Source: DASSUW01 sp963730535
GTDB lineage: Bacteria > Actinomycetota > Thermoleophilia > Solirubrobacterales > Solirubrobacteraceae
Length of the DNA stretch: 64,000 bases
Assembly (NCBI GenBank): GCA_963730535.1
Contig: CAVSRU010000005.1
Location: 620,001-684,000, forward strand
Direction: 5' to 3'
Shown here: positions 1-8,278 of the stretch, one piece after another
Numbering within the stretch: position 1 is the first letter of the stretch
How the letters are laid out: every line of letters starts with the position of its first letter
Notes under the pieces: generated by a model
Seen by the model: only the letters and a program-made list of their open reading frames with translations
Told to the model about the DNA's origin: nothing
Database searches by the model: none
Translations under genes and position numbers: made by a program

Positions 1-299
1 TCGCCGTGCTCGACCATCGAGCGGAAGAACGCCCGCGTGGCCGCGAGCTTGCGGGCCATCGTGCGGGGGGCGGAGCCCTTGTCGGACATGCGGGCGGCAT
101 AGCCGCGCAGCAGGCGGTAGGAGAAGGCGGCCGGCTCGAGCCCCTGGGCGGCGGCCCACGTGGCCAGCTCCCCCACGTCGGCGCCGTAGGCGCGCCGGGT
201 CCGCTCGGCCGCGCCGCGCCGCTGGAGGTCGCGGTCGAAGCGCCGCAGGGCCGACGACCACGCGTCGCTAGCCTGCCCCGGCGTGGCGGTCTTCTTCAT
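1..299 (-). CDS. Tyrosine recombinase XerC/XerD family, N-terminal part (cut by window edge)
   Basis: Only the first 99 codons from the ATG at 299-297 are inside the window; the rest lies beyond position 1. The visible part has the make-up of the N-terminal SAM-like core-binding domain of Xer-type recombinases: a helical stretch FDRDLQRRGAAERTRRAYG, then a helix containing LATWAAAQGLEP, then the MARKLAATRAFFRSMVEHG helix. The catalytic domain (R-H-R-Y) is not visible, so XerC, XerD and a phage-type integrase cannot be separated. In actinobacteria xerC often lies near dprA and comM, which are 8-11 kb away here, so a chromosomal Xer protein is the simplest reading. The start overlaps the divergent small ORF at 283-558 by 17 bp. 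Confidence 0.75.
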   Translation of the reverse strand, partial: MKKTATPGQASDAWSSALRRFDRDLQRRGAAERTRRAYGADVGELATWAAAQGLEPAAFSYRLLRGYAARMSDKGSAPRTMARKLAATRAFFRSMVEHG

Positions 300-558
300 C
301 GACACCTCCACGGGTCAGGTGGCGACCCAGCGCCAGCTCGTGGAGGCCGGGATCACGCCGCCCGATGAACAGCCCAAGCTCCCCTGGCATCGGATCCAGG
401 GAACGCGCGACGCCACGACCATGTGGTACGCGGTCATGCGCAAGGAGGTGCGGCCAGGCGTGCACATCGGCGCCCTCTGTTTTCGCCACTCGGACCACCA
501 CGCCTCCCTGCTGCACGGCGGCTGGCACGAAGTGCCGGTCCCCGAGATCGGGGTGTAG
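283..558 (+). CDS. Small hypothetical protein (91 aa)
   Basis: GTG-started frame of 91 codons with GC-rich third positions and a balanced composition including Trp, His and Met. The opposite-strand frame is arginine/glycine-rich and looks like a shadow. Visible features are an N-terminal VFFIDTSTGQVATQRQLVEAG stretch and a C-terminal WHEVPVPEIGV. I do not recognise a family and see no signal peptide or membrane segment. The start lies inside the divergent recombinase start region, so either this start or that one may be wrong. An inverted-end repeat begins about 14 bp after the stop. Confidence 0.45.
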   Translation: MAVFFIDTSTGQVATQRQLVEAGITPPDEQPKLPWHRIQGTRDATTMWYAVMRKEVRPGVHIGALCFRHSDHHASLLHGGWHEVPVPEIGV

Positions 559-571
559 GCGTCCGCCGGCG

Positions 572-783
572 CACGTCAAACGTCAACTGCGGCTGGGTAG
601 GGAGGCGTGGGAGCCGGCGTGGTCGGCGATGGCGCGAACCATGTCGAATTGGCCGCGGTTTCCGCGGCTAATCGACAGGTCGCCGAACTATCCCGATTAG
701 CGTCGGTTTCCGGGGTAATCCGCATAGTTCGCGCGGCGGCTGGCTCCCCAGCCTCCCTACCCTGCCGCCGTTGACGTTCGCCG
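572..783. repeat. Inverted-end intergenic element, copy A
   Basis: The left end (579-606) reads AACGTCAACTGCGGCTGGG then TAGGGAGGC. The right end (752-783) is its imperfect reverse complement, ending CCGCCGTTGACGTTCGCC. Two or three mismatches separate the arms over ~29 bp. The core contains further nested inverted repeats: GGGAGCCGGC / GCTGGCTCCC just inside the ends, GCGCGAAC / GTTCGCGC, GCCGCGG-TTTC-CGCGGC and GGCTAATCG / CGATTAGCG. The core is unlike those of copies B-D, though the ends match. The right end stops 8 bp from the stop codon of the L,D-transpeptidase gene. Confidence 0.85.
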
Positions 784-791
784 AGGGCGAA

Positions 792-1829
792 TCAGGCGAT
801 GTAGATGGGAGCCCCGACCGGAACCTGGTCGTAGAGCTCGATGACCTCGGGGATCCGCATGCGGATGCACCCGTGCGAGGCCGCGGTGCCGATCGAGCCC
901 GAGGCGTCGGTGCCGTGGATGCCGGCGCCGGCGTAGATGCCCAGCCAGCGGGCCTTGAGCGGGTTCTGGGGCGTGCCGCCGGGCACGATGGTGCCCGCGA
1001 GGTCGCCGGCCCAGTCCGAGTTCGGGACGTGCCAGGCCGGGTCCACCGCCTTGTTCTGGATGTGGTAGAGGCCCGCGGGCGTCTCGAGGCCCACCTGGCC
1101 GACCGCGATCCCGTAGGTCTTGGCCAGCTTGAGGTGCTTGTAGAAGGAGAGCGAGAACGAGCCGCGGTGGACGACGATGACGGCCGGATACTTCGCTGCC
1201 AGCTGCTCCGTCGTCACCTTCGGCTCGACGACCTTGGTGCGCAGGCGGACGACCCGGCGCTTGCCCATGTCGAGCAGCTCGCGCTCGATCTCCCGCCGCA
1301 GCCCGCGCTTGACGGCCAGCCCGTCGCGCGAGGCGACCGGCTCGACCTGGCCGGACTCGAGGTCGAGCGACGCGTCGCGTGCCTCGATCGTGACCTTCTT
1401 CTTCACGCGCCCGATGAGGCGGCGGACGGCGGAGCGCTCCCACACCACCTTCGCCTCGACGTCGGTGTCCAGCGCGTCGCCGCGGACCTCGCGCCACGTG
1501 CGGGTGAAGACGTTGCCGTCGGTCGAGACGGCCATCGCGCGGTCGACCGAGCCGTCGATGTCGACGGCGATCGAGGCCTGCTCGGCCGTCAGGCGGAACT
1601 TGCGGCCCTTGTGGCGGACCGTCACCGGCCGCGTCAGCGGGTCGACCAGCGTGGCCTGGAGCTTGGCCCGCGCCGCCTCGGGCTTGAGGCCCCCGACGTC
1701 GATGCCGTTGACGGTCACGCCCTCGGCGATCCGCGTCTTGACCGTGCGGTCGAACGCGTACAGGCTCCCGGCGCCCACGAGGAGGACGGTCACGGCGAGG
1801 ACGACGACGGCGAGCAGGCGGCGAGGCAC
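792..1829 (-). CDS. L,D-transpeptidase (YkuD domain) with peptidoglycan-binding-type N-terminal region
   Basis: 345 aa, GTG start. Residues 5-25 form a single hydrophobic signal/anchor segment. The middle (about 40-200) is a mixed alpha/beta region like the PG_binding_4/VanW-associated modules that precede YkuD domains in actinobacteria. The C-terminal YkuD catalytic domain carries a His about 20 residues upstream (GIHGTDASGS) and the signature SHGCIRM with catalytic Cys about residue 321. The enzyme is expected to make 3-3 peptidoglycan cross-links or attach ligands outside the membrane. The gene stands alone, with inverted-end repeat copy A directly behind its stop and the epimerase gene upstream on the same strand. 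Confidence 0.9.
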   Translation of the reverse strand: MPRRLLAVVVLAVTVLLVGAGSLYAFDRTVKTRIAEGVTVNGIDVGGLKPEAARAKLQATLVDPLTRPVTVRHKGRKFRLTAEQASIAVDIDGSVDRAMAVSTDGNVFTRTWREVRGDALDTDVEAKVVWERSAVRRLIGRVKKKVTIEARDASLDLESGQVEPVASRDGLAVKRGLRREIERELLDMGKRRVVRLRTKVVEPKVTTEQLAAKYPAVIVVHRGSFSLSFYKHLKLAKTYGIAVGQVGLETPAGLYHIQNKAVDPAWHVPNSDWAGDLAGTIVPGGTPQNPLKARWLGIYAGAGIHGTDASGSIGTAASHGCIRMRIPEVIELYDQVPVGAPIYIA

Positions 1830-1889
1830 GGAAGACGAAGAGGGTAGGAGAACGCCCGGACAGCGACCACCCCTGAAATTAAGCTGGCG

Positions 1890-2936
1890 TTACACCGTTC
1901 CCCGGCGACGGACGTTCGGGCTCCAGCGCAGGAACTCCTCCACCTCGCGCTCGTAGCGGTAGCCGCCGCCGTTCTCGAGCAGCGGCCTGGCGCGCTGCGC
2001 CTCGGCGTGCCGGAGCACCGCCTCGCGGCTCGTGAAGGCGTATCCGTAGCCCGCGCCCTTGAGCGCGCGGTTGTCGAGCCCGCGCCCGTAGCGCAGCTGG
2101 TTGAGCACCTCTCCCGGCACCCGGACGCCGACGCGGCTCAGCGCCGCGGCGGCCAACGAGGCCCCCCACGGCGGCAGGATCGGAGCGGGGGGCTTGCCCA
2201 ACAGCGAGCAGATCTCCGACAGGGCGAGCACGCCGTCGCCGGCCGCGTTGTAGACGCCGGGGAGGTCGTGCTCGACCGCGAACCGCAGGACGCCGACGAG
2301 GTCCTCCTCGTGGATGAACTGGTAGCGGGGGTCGAAGCCGAGGATGCACGGCACGGCGGGAAGCTCGAACAGGCGCGTGTGGGTGGTGTCGAGGCCCGGG
2401 CCGAGCGCGTTCACGAAGCGCAGGACGGTGACGGTGACGTCGGGGTTGCGCTTGGCGAACCCCTCGACGGCCTTCTCCGCCTCCACGATGTCGGCCTCCA
2501 GGCGCGTGTCCGGCGGATGCGGGCGCCGCATGTCCTCGGTGAAGAAGGCGGGGTCGTCGCGCTCGCAGCCGTAGTAGTGGGCTGAGGACTTGAAGACGAC
2601 CTTGCGCACGGGCGAGTCCGGCCCTCCGCAGGCGGCGAGGATGTTCATCGTCCCGATCACGTTCGCCTCGTGGGCGGCGCGCGGCGAGGCGTGCAGCGAG
2701 TCGACGACCAGCCGCGTGTCGATCACGGTGTCGATCTCGGCGGCCTGGACGATCCGCCGCAGCAGCGCGTGCTGGAGCCCGACGCGCACGAACTCCGTGC
2801 GCTTGAGCTCACACGTCGGATCCTCGGAGCTGACGCCGATGATCGCCTCCACCTCGTCGTCGCGCTCGATCGCCTGCGCCAGCCGGCCGCCCCACAGGGT
2901 CGAGATGCCGGTGACGAGGACCCGGCGCGACGTCAC
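1890..2936 (-). CDS. NAD-dependent epimerase/dehydratase (extended SDR)
   Basis: 348 aa from the GTG at 2936-2934. That start overlaps the acyltransferase stop as GTGA, implying translational coupling. The N-terminus RRVLVTGISTLWGGRLAQ is an atypical Rossmann nucleotide loop (GxSxxxG rather than GxxGxxG), followed by SDR-like motifs VIGTMNIL and a YYG segment near residue 125. Similarity is to galE-like proteins. Pairing with a glycerolipid-type acyltransferase is also seen in mycobacteria (Rv0501/Rv0502), suggesting a lipid or sugar-lipid role, but substrate is unknown. A longer in-frame extension upstream overlaps the acyltransferase and lacks coding character. Confidence 0.8.
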   Translation of the reverse strand: MTSRRVLVTGISTLWGGRLAQAIERDDEVEAIIGVSSEDPTCELKRTEFVRVGLQHALLRRIVQAAEIDTVIDTRLVVDSLHASPRAAHEANVIGTMNILAACGGPDSPVRKVVFKSSAHYYGCERDDPAFFTEDMRRPHPPDTRLEADIVEAEKAVEGFAKRNPDVTVTVLRFVNALGPGLDTTHTRLFELPAVPCILGFDPRYQFIHEEDLVGVLRFAVEHDLPGVYNAAGDGVLALSEICSLLGKPPAPILPPWGASLAAAALSRVGVRVPGEVLNQLRYGRGLDNRALKGAGYGYAFTSREAVLRHAEAQRARPLLENGGGYRYEREVEEFLRWSPNVRRRGTV

Positions 2937-3793
2937 CCCAGCCACACCGACCGCCGGTGGGACACGAGGTCGACGAGCTCGTCCTGGATCCTGGCGCGCA
3001 CGTCCTCGGCGACCGTCTGCACGAGCCCCTTGTCGTCCCACGGCGCCTCGCCCCATTGGTCGGTGGGGATCGGCTCGAGGAAGCGGATGCGGAACTTGGC
3101 GGGCAGGTACGCCGTGCCGAGGAGGCCGAGGTGGGGGAACAGCGGGGTGACCGGGAAGTAGATCAGCTTGGTGAGCCGCTGGAGCAGGCCGATCTGGGCG
3201 AACGTCGGCATCGCCTCCTCGGCCCCCAGCACGGCGATCGGGACGATCGGGGCCCGGGCGCGCATCGCCGCCTCCACGAACCCACCGCGGCCGAAGCGCC
3301 GCAGCTTGTAGCGGTCCTTGTAGAGCTTCTCGCTCCCCTTCCGGCCCTCGGGGAACACCAGCACGAGCTGCTGCTCGTCGTCGAGCAGCCGGTGGACGTT
3401 GGCCGGGTGGGCCGGCACGCCGCCGAGCTTGTTCACGAGCATGGCCAGGCCCGGATAGCCCTTGAAGAAGTGCTCCACCGTGAGATGGAGTGGGCGGGGC
3501 CGTGCGTGCTCCTCCTTGATCGCCTTGGCGATCATCGCCGCGTCGGGCGGCAGCGCCCCGGCGTGGTTGGAGACGAGGAGGGCGCCGCCGGTGGCCGGAA
3601 CGTGCTCGATGCCCTCGACCTCGCAGCGGAACCAGTAGTGGTAGAGGAACTCGTAGAGCGTCGCGTCGAGCAGCCCCTCGACGCGCTCGGAGCGGCCCCA
3701 GTCGGTGACCTGGCGGTCCGGCTCGATCGCGGGCAGCAGCGCCCGTGCGTCGTCCGTGGGCTGCGCGGCAGGCAGCGCCTGAAGCTCACTCAT
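2933..3793 (-). CDS. PlsC-like lysophospholipid/glycerolipid acyltransferase
   Basis: 286 aa, ATG at 3793. The acyltransferase block I motif appears as SNHAGALPPDAAM, the H-x6-D spacing of the Rv0502-like branch rather than the HX4D of PlsC. FPEGRKGSEKLYKDR supplies the FPEG block near residue 150. A predicted membrane-associating stretch precedes block I. The family transfers acyl chains from acyl-CoA or acyl-ACP to glycerol- or lysophospholipids at the cytoplasmic membrane face. It is the first gene of a two-gene unit with the epimerase. A TAGGTT -10 box sits 6 nt upstream of ATG, so its mRNA is probably leaderless. Confidence 0.85.
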   Translation of the reverse strand: MSELQALPAAQPTDDARALLPAIEPDRQVTDWGRSERVEGLLDATLYEFLYHYWFRCEVEGIEHVPATGGALLVSNHAGALPPDAAMIAKAIKEEHARPRPLHLTVEHFFKGYPGLAMLVNKLGGVPAHPANVHRLLDDEQQLVLVFPEGRKGSEKLYKDRYKLRRFGRGGFVEAAMRARAPIVPIAVLGAEEAMPTFAQIGLLQRLTKLIYFPVTPLFPHLGLLGTAYLPAKFRIRFLEPIPTDQWGEAPWDDKGLVQTVAEDVRARIQDELVDLVSHRRSVWLG

Positions 3794-3812
3794 GCCTTTA
3801 ACCTAGAGCGCC
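3794..3812. promoter_or_regulatory. Divergent promoter with overlapping -10 boxes (acyltransferase / hydrolase)
   Basis: The 19 bp between the two start codons hold TAACCT on the plus strand (3799-3804), 8 nt before GTG 3813, and TAGGTT on the minus strand (3805-3800), 6 nt before ATG 3793. The boxes share five bases. Neither gene can have a normal leader or Shine-Dalgarno site, so both transcripts should start at or next to the start codon. Confidence 0.7.
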
Positions 3813-4793
3813 GTGCCGAGCGTGTACCGGGACACCTACAACCGCGTCCGCAACGGCGTCCTGCGCCCCGGGCCGGACCCGACGTACGCCGACGGCGACG
3901 ATAGGACGTGGATGGAGGTCGACTGGCCGGCGCTGACGCGCCGGGTGGAGGTCGACGGGCGCGGGGTCAGCGTCATCGACAGCGGCGGGGACGGACCGCC
4001 GCTGCTGTTCCTGCACGGCCTCGGCGGGCTGTGGCAGAACTGGCTCCTGAACTTCCCGGTGTTCATGGGCACGCATCGCTGCGTCGCGATCGACCTCCCC
4101 GGCTTCGGGGGCTCGGACATGCCGGCCGCCGAGGACATGTCGATCCCCTGCATGGCGCACATCGTCGACGCCGTGTGCCAGGAGATCGGCCTCGAGGAGC
4201 CGGTCGTGATCGGCAACTCGATGGGCGGCTTCGTGGGCGCCGAGATGGCCGTCTCGTTCCCGACCCGGGTGGCGAAGCTCGTGCTGGTGGCGGCCGCGGG
4301 GCTGTCGACCGAGCACCTGGTGCGGGAGCCGCTGCTGGCCGGCGCCCGCGCGTGGGCGGTGCTCACGGCACGGACCGGCGTGCGGGCGGAGATCGCGGTC
4401 ACCCGCCCGCGGCTGCGCCGCGCGGCGCTCCAGATCGTCGTGCGCTATCCGGAGCGCCTGTCGGTGCCGCTGTCGATCGAGCTGGTACGCGGGGCGAACG
4501 CGCCGGGCTTCATCCCCGCGTTCGACGCGCTGATGCGCCACTCGTTCCGGGACAACCTCCAGCGGATCGAGATCCCCGTGCTGATCGTGTGGGGGCGCAA
4601 CGACATCCTCGTTCCCGTCGAGGACGCCGAGATGTACGAGCACCTGATCGGCGAGAACGCGCGCAGCGTGATCTTCGACGACACCGGGCACCTGCCGATG
4701 CTCGAGCGCCCCGGCCGCTTCAACCAGCTGCTCGCCGGGTTCATCGCCGGCGAGCGCGAGCCCGAGCGCGGCGTCGAAGGCGTCAGCGCGTGA
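3813..4793 (+). CDS. Alpha/beta-fold hydrolase
   Basis: 326 aa with the full alpha/beta hydrolase layout: oxyanion region LLFLHGLGG near residue 70, nucleophile elbow GNSMGG (Ser about 133), acid in VWGRNDILVP, and catalytic His in DTGHLPMLE near the C-terminus. A lid-like helical insert lies between about 165 and 235. The family covers esterases, lipases, epoxide hydrolases and C-C hydrolases, and no specific substrate can be read. It is divergent from the acyltransferase/epimerase pair, so a lipid role is plausible. Its last 11 bp overlap the 3' end of convergent ilvD. Confidence 0.88.
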   Translation: MPSVYRDTYNRVRNGVLRPGPDPTYADGDDRTWMEVDWPALTRRVEVDGRGVSVIDSGGDGPPLLFLHGLGGLWQNWLLNFPVFMGTHRCVAIDLPGFGGSDMPAAEDMSIPCMAHIVDAVCQEIGLEEPVVIGNSMGGFVGAEMAVSFPTRVAKLVLVAAAGLSTEHLVREPLLAGARAWAVLTARTGVRAEIAVTRPRLRRAALQIVVRYPERLSVPLSIELVRGANAPGFIPAFDALMRHSFRDNLQRIEIPVLIVWGRNDILVPVEDAEMYEHLIGENARSVIFDDTGHLPMLERPGRFNQLLAGFIAGEREPERGVEGVSA

Positions 4794-6483
4794 CGGCGCC
4801 CTCGGAGGCGCTCGAGACGAGCTTGGCGTACTTGGCCAGCACCCCGTTGGCCGTGGCCGCCGCGGGCGGCTCGTAGCCCTCGAGGCGGCTCGCGATCTCC
4901 TCCTCGGGGAGGTCGACGTCGATGCGCCGGTTCGGTACGTCGATGGTGATCGAGTCGCCGTCCCGCACGGCCGCGATCGGCCCGCCGTGCACGGCCTCGG
5001 GCGCGATGTGGCCGGCCATGAACCCGCGCGTGGCGCCCGAGAAGCGGCCGTCGGTGAGGAGCGCGACGTCGTTGCCGAGGCCCTCGCCGACGATCGCGGC
5101 GGTGACCGCGAGCATCTCTCGCATCCCAGGCCCGCCGGCCGGGCCCTCGTTGCGGATGACGACCACGTCGCCGGCTTGGATCTCCCGGTTCGTGACGGCC
5201 GCCATGGCGGCCTCCTCGCCGTCGAACACCCGCGCGGGCCCGCGGTGGTGGACGCGCTCGTGGCCCGACAGCTTGACCACCGAGCCCTCGGGCGCGAGGT
5301 TCCCGCGCAGGATCGCGATCCCGCCGGTCGCCTTGAGCGGGTCGCTGAGCGGGCGGACGACCTCCTGGCCGGGCGCCTCGTCCGCCGCACGGGCGTGCTC
5401 GCCGATCGTCTTGCCGGTCACCGTCGGCGCGTCCTCGTGCAGCTTGCCGGCCTCGAGCAGGCGGGCGGCGACGACGGCGGTGCCGCCGGCGGCGTGCATG
5501 TCGGTGGCCACGAAGCGGCCGCCCGGCTTGAGGTCGCAGAGCAGCGGCGTCTGCGAGGCGATGCGGTCGAAGTCGTCGATCGAGAGCGGCACGCCGGCCT
5601 CGCGGGCGACGGCCAGCAGGTGCAGGACGGCGTTGGTCGAGCCGCCGCTCATGGCCACCGCGGCGATGCTGTTCTCGAACGCCTCGCGGGTGAGGATGTC
5701 GCTCGGCCGCTGCCCGCGCGCCAGCACGTCCATGACGAGCACGCCGGCGTCGAAGGCCGCCTGGGGCTTCGTCTGGTCCTGGGCGGGCACGTCGCTCGGG
5801 CCCATCGGCGAGATGCCGAGCATCTGGAACGCCATCGCCATCGTGTTGGCCGTGAACTGGCCGCCGCAGGCGCCGGCCCCGGGGCTGGCGACGTCCTCGA
5901 GCGCGATCAGCTCCTCCTCGGTGATCTTCCCGGCCGCGTGCGCGCCGATCGCCTCGAAGACCTCCTGGATGGTCACGTCCTGGCCGTTGTAATGGCCGGG
6001 CGGGATCGAGCCGCTGTAGAGCATGAGGCCCGGGACGTCGAGGCGCGCGAGGGCCATGACCGTGCCGGGGATCGTCTTGTCACAGCCGGAGAGCGCGACG
6101 ACGGCGTCGAACAGGTGGCCGCGGGCGACGAGCTCGATCGAGTCGGCGATCACCTCGCGGCTGACGAGCGAGGTCTTCATCCCGCTCGTGCCCATCGTGA
6201 TGCCGTCGGAGATCGCGATCGTGTTGAACTCCATCGGGGTCCCGCCGGCCGACCGGATCCCCTCCTTGACCTTCGCCGCCAGCGCCCGGTGGTTGAAGTT
6301 GCACGGCATCGTCTCGGTCCAGGTGGAGGCGACGCCGATGATCGGCTTGGCCAGTGCCTCGTCGTCGAACCCGATGCCCTTCAGGTACGCGCGGGCGGCG
6401 GCGCGGGCCGGGCCCTCGGTGAGCGCGCGGGAGTTGTGCTTGGGATCGAGGCCCGAGCCGGAGCGCCCGTCGAGCGCGGTCAC
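4783..6483 (-). CDS. ilvD: Dihydroxy-acid dehydratase
   Basis: 566 aa, the usual IlvD length. The enzyme dehydrates 2,3-dihydroxy-isovalerate and -methylvalerate in branched-chain amino acid and pantothenate-precursor synthesis. The three Fe-S ligand cysteines are visible: Cys61 in PCNFNH, Cys134 in GCDKTIPG and Cys206 in GACGGQF; the last two motifs are diagnostic of the IlvD/Edd family. The GTG start at 6483 overlaps the preceding membrane-protein stop (GTGA), so the two are coupled. Related Edd is less likely because the organism's copy sits without sugar-acid genes. Confidence 0.96.
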   Translation of the reverse strand: MTALDGRSGSGLDPKHNSRALTEGPARAAARAYLKGIGFDDEALAKPIIGVASTWTETMPCNFNHRALAAKVKEGIRSAGGTPMEFNTIAISDGITMGTSGMKTSLVSREVIADSIELVARGHLFDAVVALSGCDKTIPGTVMALARLDVPGLMLYSGSIPPGHYNGQDVTIQEVFEAIGAHAAGKITEEELIALEDVASPGAGACGGQFTANTMAMAFQMLGISPMGPSDVPAQDQTKPQAAFDAGVLVMDVLARGQRPSDILTREAFENSIAAVAMSGGSTNAVLHLLAVAREAGVPLSIDDFDRIASQTPLLCDLKPGGRFVATDMHAAGGTAVVAARLLEAGKLHEDAPTVTGKTIGEHARAADEAPGQEVVRPLSDPLKATGGIAILRGNLAPEGSVVKLSGHERVHHRGPARVFDGEEAAMAAVTNREIQAGDVVVIRNEGPAGGPGMREMLAVTAAIVGEGLGNDVALLTDGRFSGATRGFMAGHIAPEAVHGGPIAAVRDGDSITIDVPNRRIDVDLPEEEIASRLEGYEPPAAATANGVLAKYAKLVSSASEGAVTR

Positions 6484-7145
6484 AGGCCGAGCGGGCCAGG
6501 GTTGTTCGGTCTGGCCGGGGGCGGCGAGGTGTCGCCCTCGGCGGTGCCGGCGCGGCGCTCGAGGCGCTCACGCTCCCAGCGGCCGAGCCGCCAGATGTCG
6601 CGCTGGACCTGCTTCGGGTCGACCTGGCGGCCCGGCAGGTGCAGGTTGGCCTCCGAGATCAGCCGCCGTTCGTCGCCCTTGAGGGCCATCCACTTGGCGA
6701 GCACGTCGTCGGAGTCGGGCAGCCGCGCCGAGCCGTACGGGCGCGTCTCGTCCGGGAACTCGACGCAGTACTCGTTCAGCAGCTCGCCGGTCATCGGCAG
6801 GTAGGCCACGATCGGCTTGTGCGGGTAGATCAGGTAGGCGTACGGCACGCCACGCAGGTCGCGGGCGCTGTCGGCCGGCAGCCCGGCCTGGCCGCCCCAC
6901 ACGCGGATCAGCCCGAGGTCGCGGTACATCGCCCACTCGTCCTCGTTCACGCACGACTTCAGGAGCTCGCGGGCGCGCTGCTCGGCCCGCCGCTCACGGC
7001 CGGGGTCGTACGGGGCCGGGACGCCGCTCCGGCGCGCCTCGCGGCGCACACGCCGCGCGTCCAGCCGCCGCTCGATGTACGGCCAGGCGATCTCGGACAG
7101 CAGCGCGATGATGACGATCGCGGTGGCGCAGAGCGCGAAGATCAC
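6480..7145 (-). CDS. Hypothetical membrane-anchored protein (221 aa)
   Basis: GTG start. Residues 1-22 form a single hydrophobic helix (FALCATAIVIIALLSEIAW), followed by an Arg-rich segment (about 28-62), which predicts N-terminal anchoring with a cytoplasmic body. The body contains the conserved-looking stretch VPYAYLIYPHKPIVAYLPMTG, then a basic helical part and a Pro-rich tail. I recognise no family. It lies 16 bp behind the 83-aa gene and overlaps ilvD by 4 bp, so it belongs to a three-gene unit. Confidence 0.65.
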   Translation of the reverse strand: MIFALCATAIVIIALLSEIAWPYIERRLDARRVRREARRSGVPAPYDPGRERRAEQRARELLKSCVNEDEWAMYRDLGLIRVWGGQAGLPADSARDLRGVPYAYLIYPHKPIVAYLPMTGELLNEYCVEFPDETRPYGSARLPDSDDVLAKWMALKGDERRLISEANLHLPGRQVDPKQVQRDIWRLGRWERERLERRAGTAEGDTSPPPARPNNPGPLGL

Positions 7146-7161
7146 GCGATCGCCTTCGCGC

Positions 7162-7413
7162 TCAAGCGGCGCCGCCCGCGGCGCGCGGGAAGAAGATGAC
7201 GCGGTCGGTGGTGGCGGGGACCTGGTCGAACGACGAGACCATCTCCGCCTCGCGCAGCCCGGTCGGGGACGTCAGCGGGATCGCCGCCCACATCCCGAGG
7301 TCGAGCTGGCGCCGGAACTCCTCCACGAGAGCGTCGTGCTCCTCGGCGACCTCAGGGTCGCCCTCGGCGATCAGCTGCTCGCCGTGGCCCGGACGCATGC
7401 GAAGGAACTTCAT
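7162..7413 (-). CDS. Small hypothetical protein (83 aa)
   Basis: ATG at 7413 with a CATAAT-like -10 box about 9 nt upstream. The product has an acidic helical middle (EGDPEVAEEHDALVEEFRRQ) and a beta-like C-terminal half with GMWAAIPLTSPTG and TTDRVIFFPRAAG. The layout resembles a small single-domain cytoplasmic protein. No family is recognised. It is the first gene of the unit with the 221-aa membrane protein and ilvD. Confidence 0.55.
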   Translation of the reverse strand: MKFLRMRPGHGEQLIAEGDPEVAEEHDALVEEFRRQLDLGMWAAIPLTSPTGLREAEMVSSFDQVPATTDRVIFFPRAAGGAA

Positions 7414-7423
7414 CCCGCGCCGA

Positions 7424-8257
7424 TTATGGCAGAGGCCCGGCGGCCGTCCGGCGCCTGGCGGCGCCTGGCGGCACCCGGGCGGTCAGGTTGAAGACGTCGA
7501 CGGGCCCCGGCCCCTCCCCCAGCCCCCGGATCCCGGCGGCCACGGCCTCGCTCGCGATCTCCTTGGCCGCCCGGGCGGCCTCGAGCGGCGACAGGCCGAG
7601 CGCCAGGTGGGCGGCGAGCGCCGACGAGTGCGTGCAGCCCGAGCCGTGGGAGGCGCCGTCGGGATGCCGCTCCCCCGGGATGAGGTGGAGCGCGTCGCCG
7701 TCGAAGAGCACGTCGGTCGCCTCGTCCCGATGGCCGCCGGTCACGACGACGACGGACGGGCCCAGCCGGTGCAGCCGCCGCGCGAGGTCCTCGACGGACT
7801 CCTCTCCCCCGCCGGACAGGACGCGGGCCTCCGGGACATTGGGAGTGATGACCGTGACCCGCGGGAGCAGCTCGTCGACGATCGCCTCGCGGGCGGCCTC
7901 GTCGAGCAGGACCGCGCCGGACTCGGCGACCATCACGGGGTCGAGCACGATCGGGGTCGCGGGGTCGAGCAGGTCGAGCGCCTCGCCCACCGCCCGGACG
8001 GTCTCGGCGGTCCCCAGCATCCCGATCTTCACGGCATCGACCCCGATGTCCTCGGCCACCGCCCGGACCTGGGCGACGATGAAGTCGCCGGGCACCTGAT
8101 GGATGCCGGTCACGGCCACCGTGTTCTGCGCGGTCAGCGCCGTGATCGCCGTCATCCCGTGCACGCCGGAGCGGGCGAACGCCTTCAGGTCGGCCTGGAT
8201 GCCGGCGCCGCCACCCGAGTCCGAGCCGGCGATCGAGAGAACTGCAGGGACCCGCAC
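7424..8257 (-). CDS. thiD: Hydroxymethylpyrimidine / phosphomethylpyrimidine kinase
   Basis: 277 aa, ribokinase-like fold. ThiD phosphorylates HMP and HMP-P for the pyrimidine half of thiamine. The N-terminal SIAGSDSGGGAGIQADLKA and the C-terminal anion-hole motif GSGCTHSSALAAHLALG (usual form GTGCTLSSA) are both present, and GIHQVP and VLDPVMVAESG match the family. A TACCCT -10 box (8271-8266) lies 8 nt before the GTG, so it has its own probably leaderless promoter although dprA ends only 21 bp upstream. No TPP riboswitch fits in that gap. The other thi genes are not in the window. Confidence 0.94.
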   Translation of the reverse strand: MRVPAVLSIAGSDSGGGAGIQADLKAFARSGVHGMTAITALTAQNTVAVTGIHQVPGDFIVAQVRAVAEDIGVDAVKIGMLGTAETVRAVGEALDLLDPATPIVLDPVMVAESGAVLLDEAAREAIVDELLPRVTVITPNVPEARVLSGGGEESVEDLARRLHRLGPSVVVVTGGHRDEATDVLFDGDALHLIPGERHPDGASHGSGCTHSSALAAHLALGLSPLEAARAAKEIASEAVAAGIRGLGEGPGPVDVFNLTARVPPGAARRRTAAGPLP

Positions 8258-8271
8258 GACGACTGAGGGTA
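8258..8271 (-). promoter_or_regulatory. thiD -10 box
   Basis: Minus-strand TACCCT at 8271-8266 followed by 8 nt and the GTG start. The spacing predicts transcription starting at the start codon. Confidence 0.55.
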
Positions 8272-8278
8272 GACACCG

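Noticed and set aside
572..783. Insertion sequence or MITE with target-site duplication
   Set aside because: No transposase and no clear flanking direct repeats were seen at any of the four copies, so only 'inverted-end element' is claimed.
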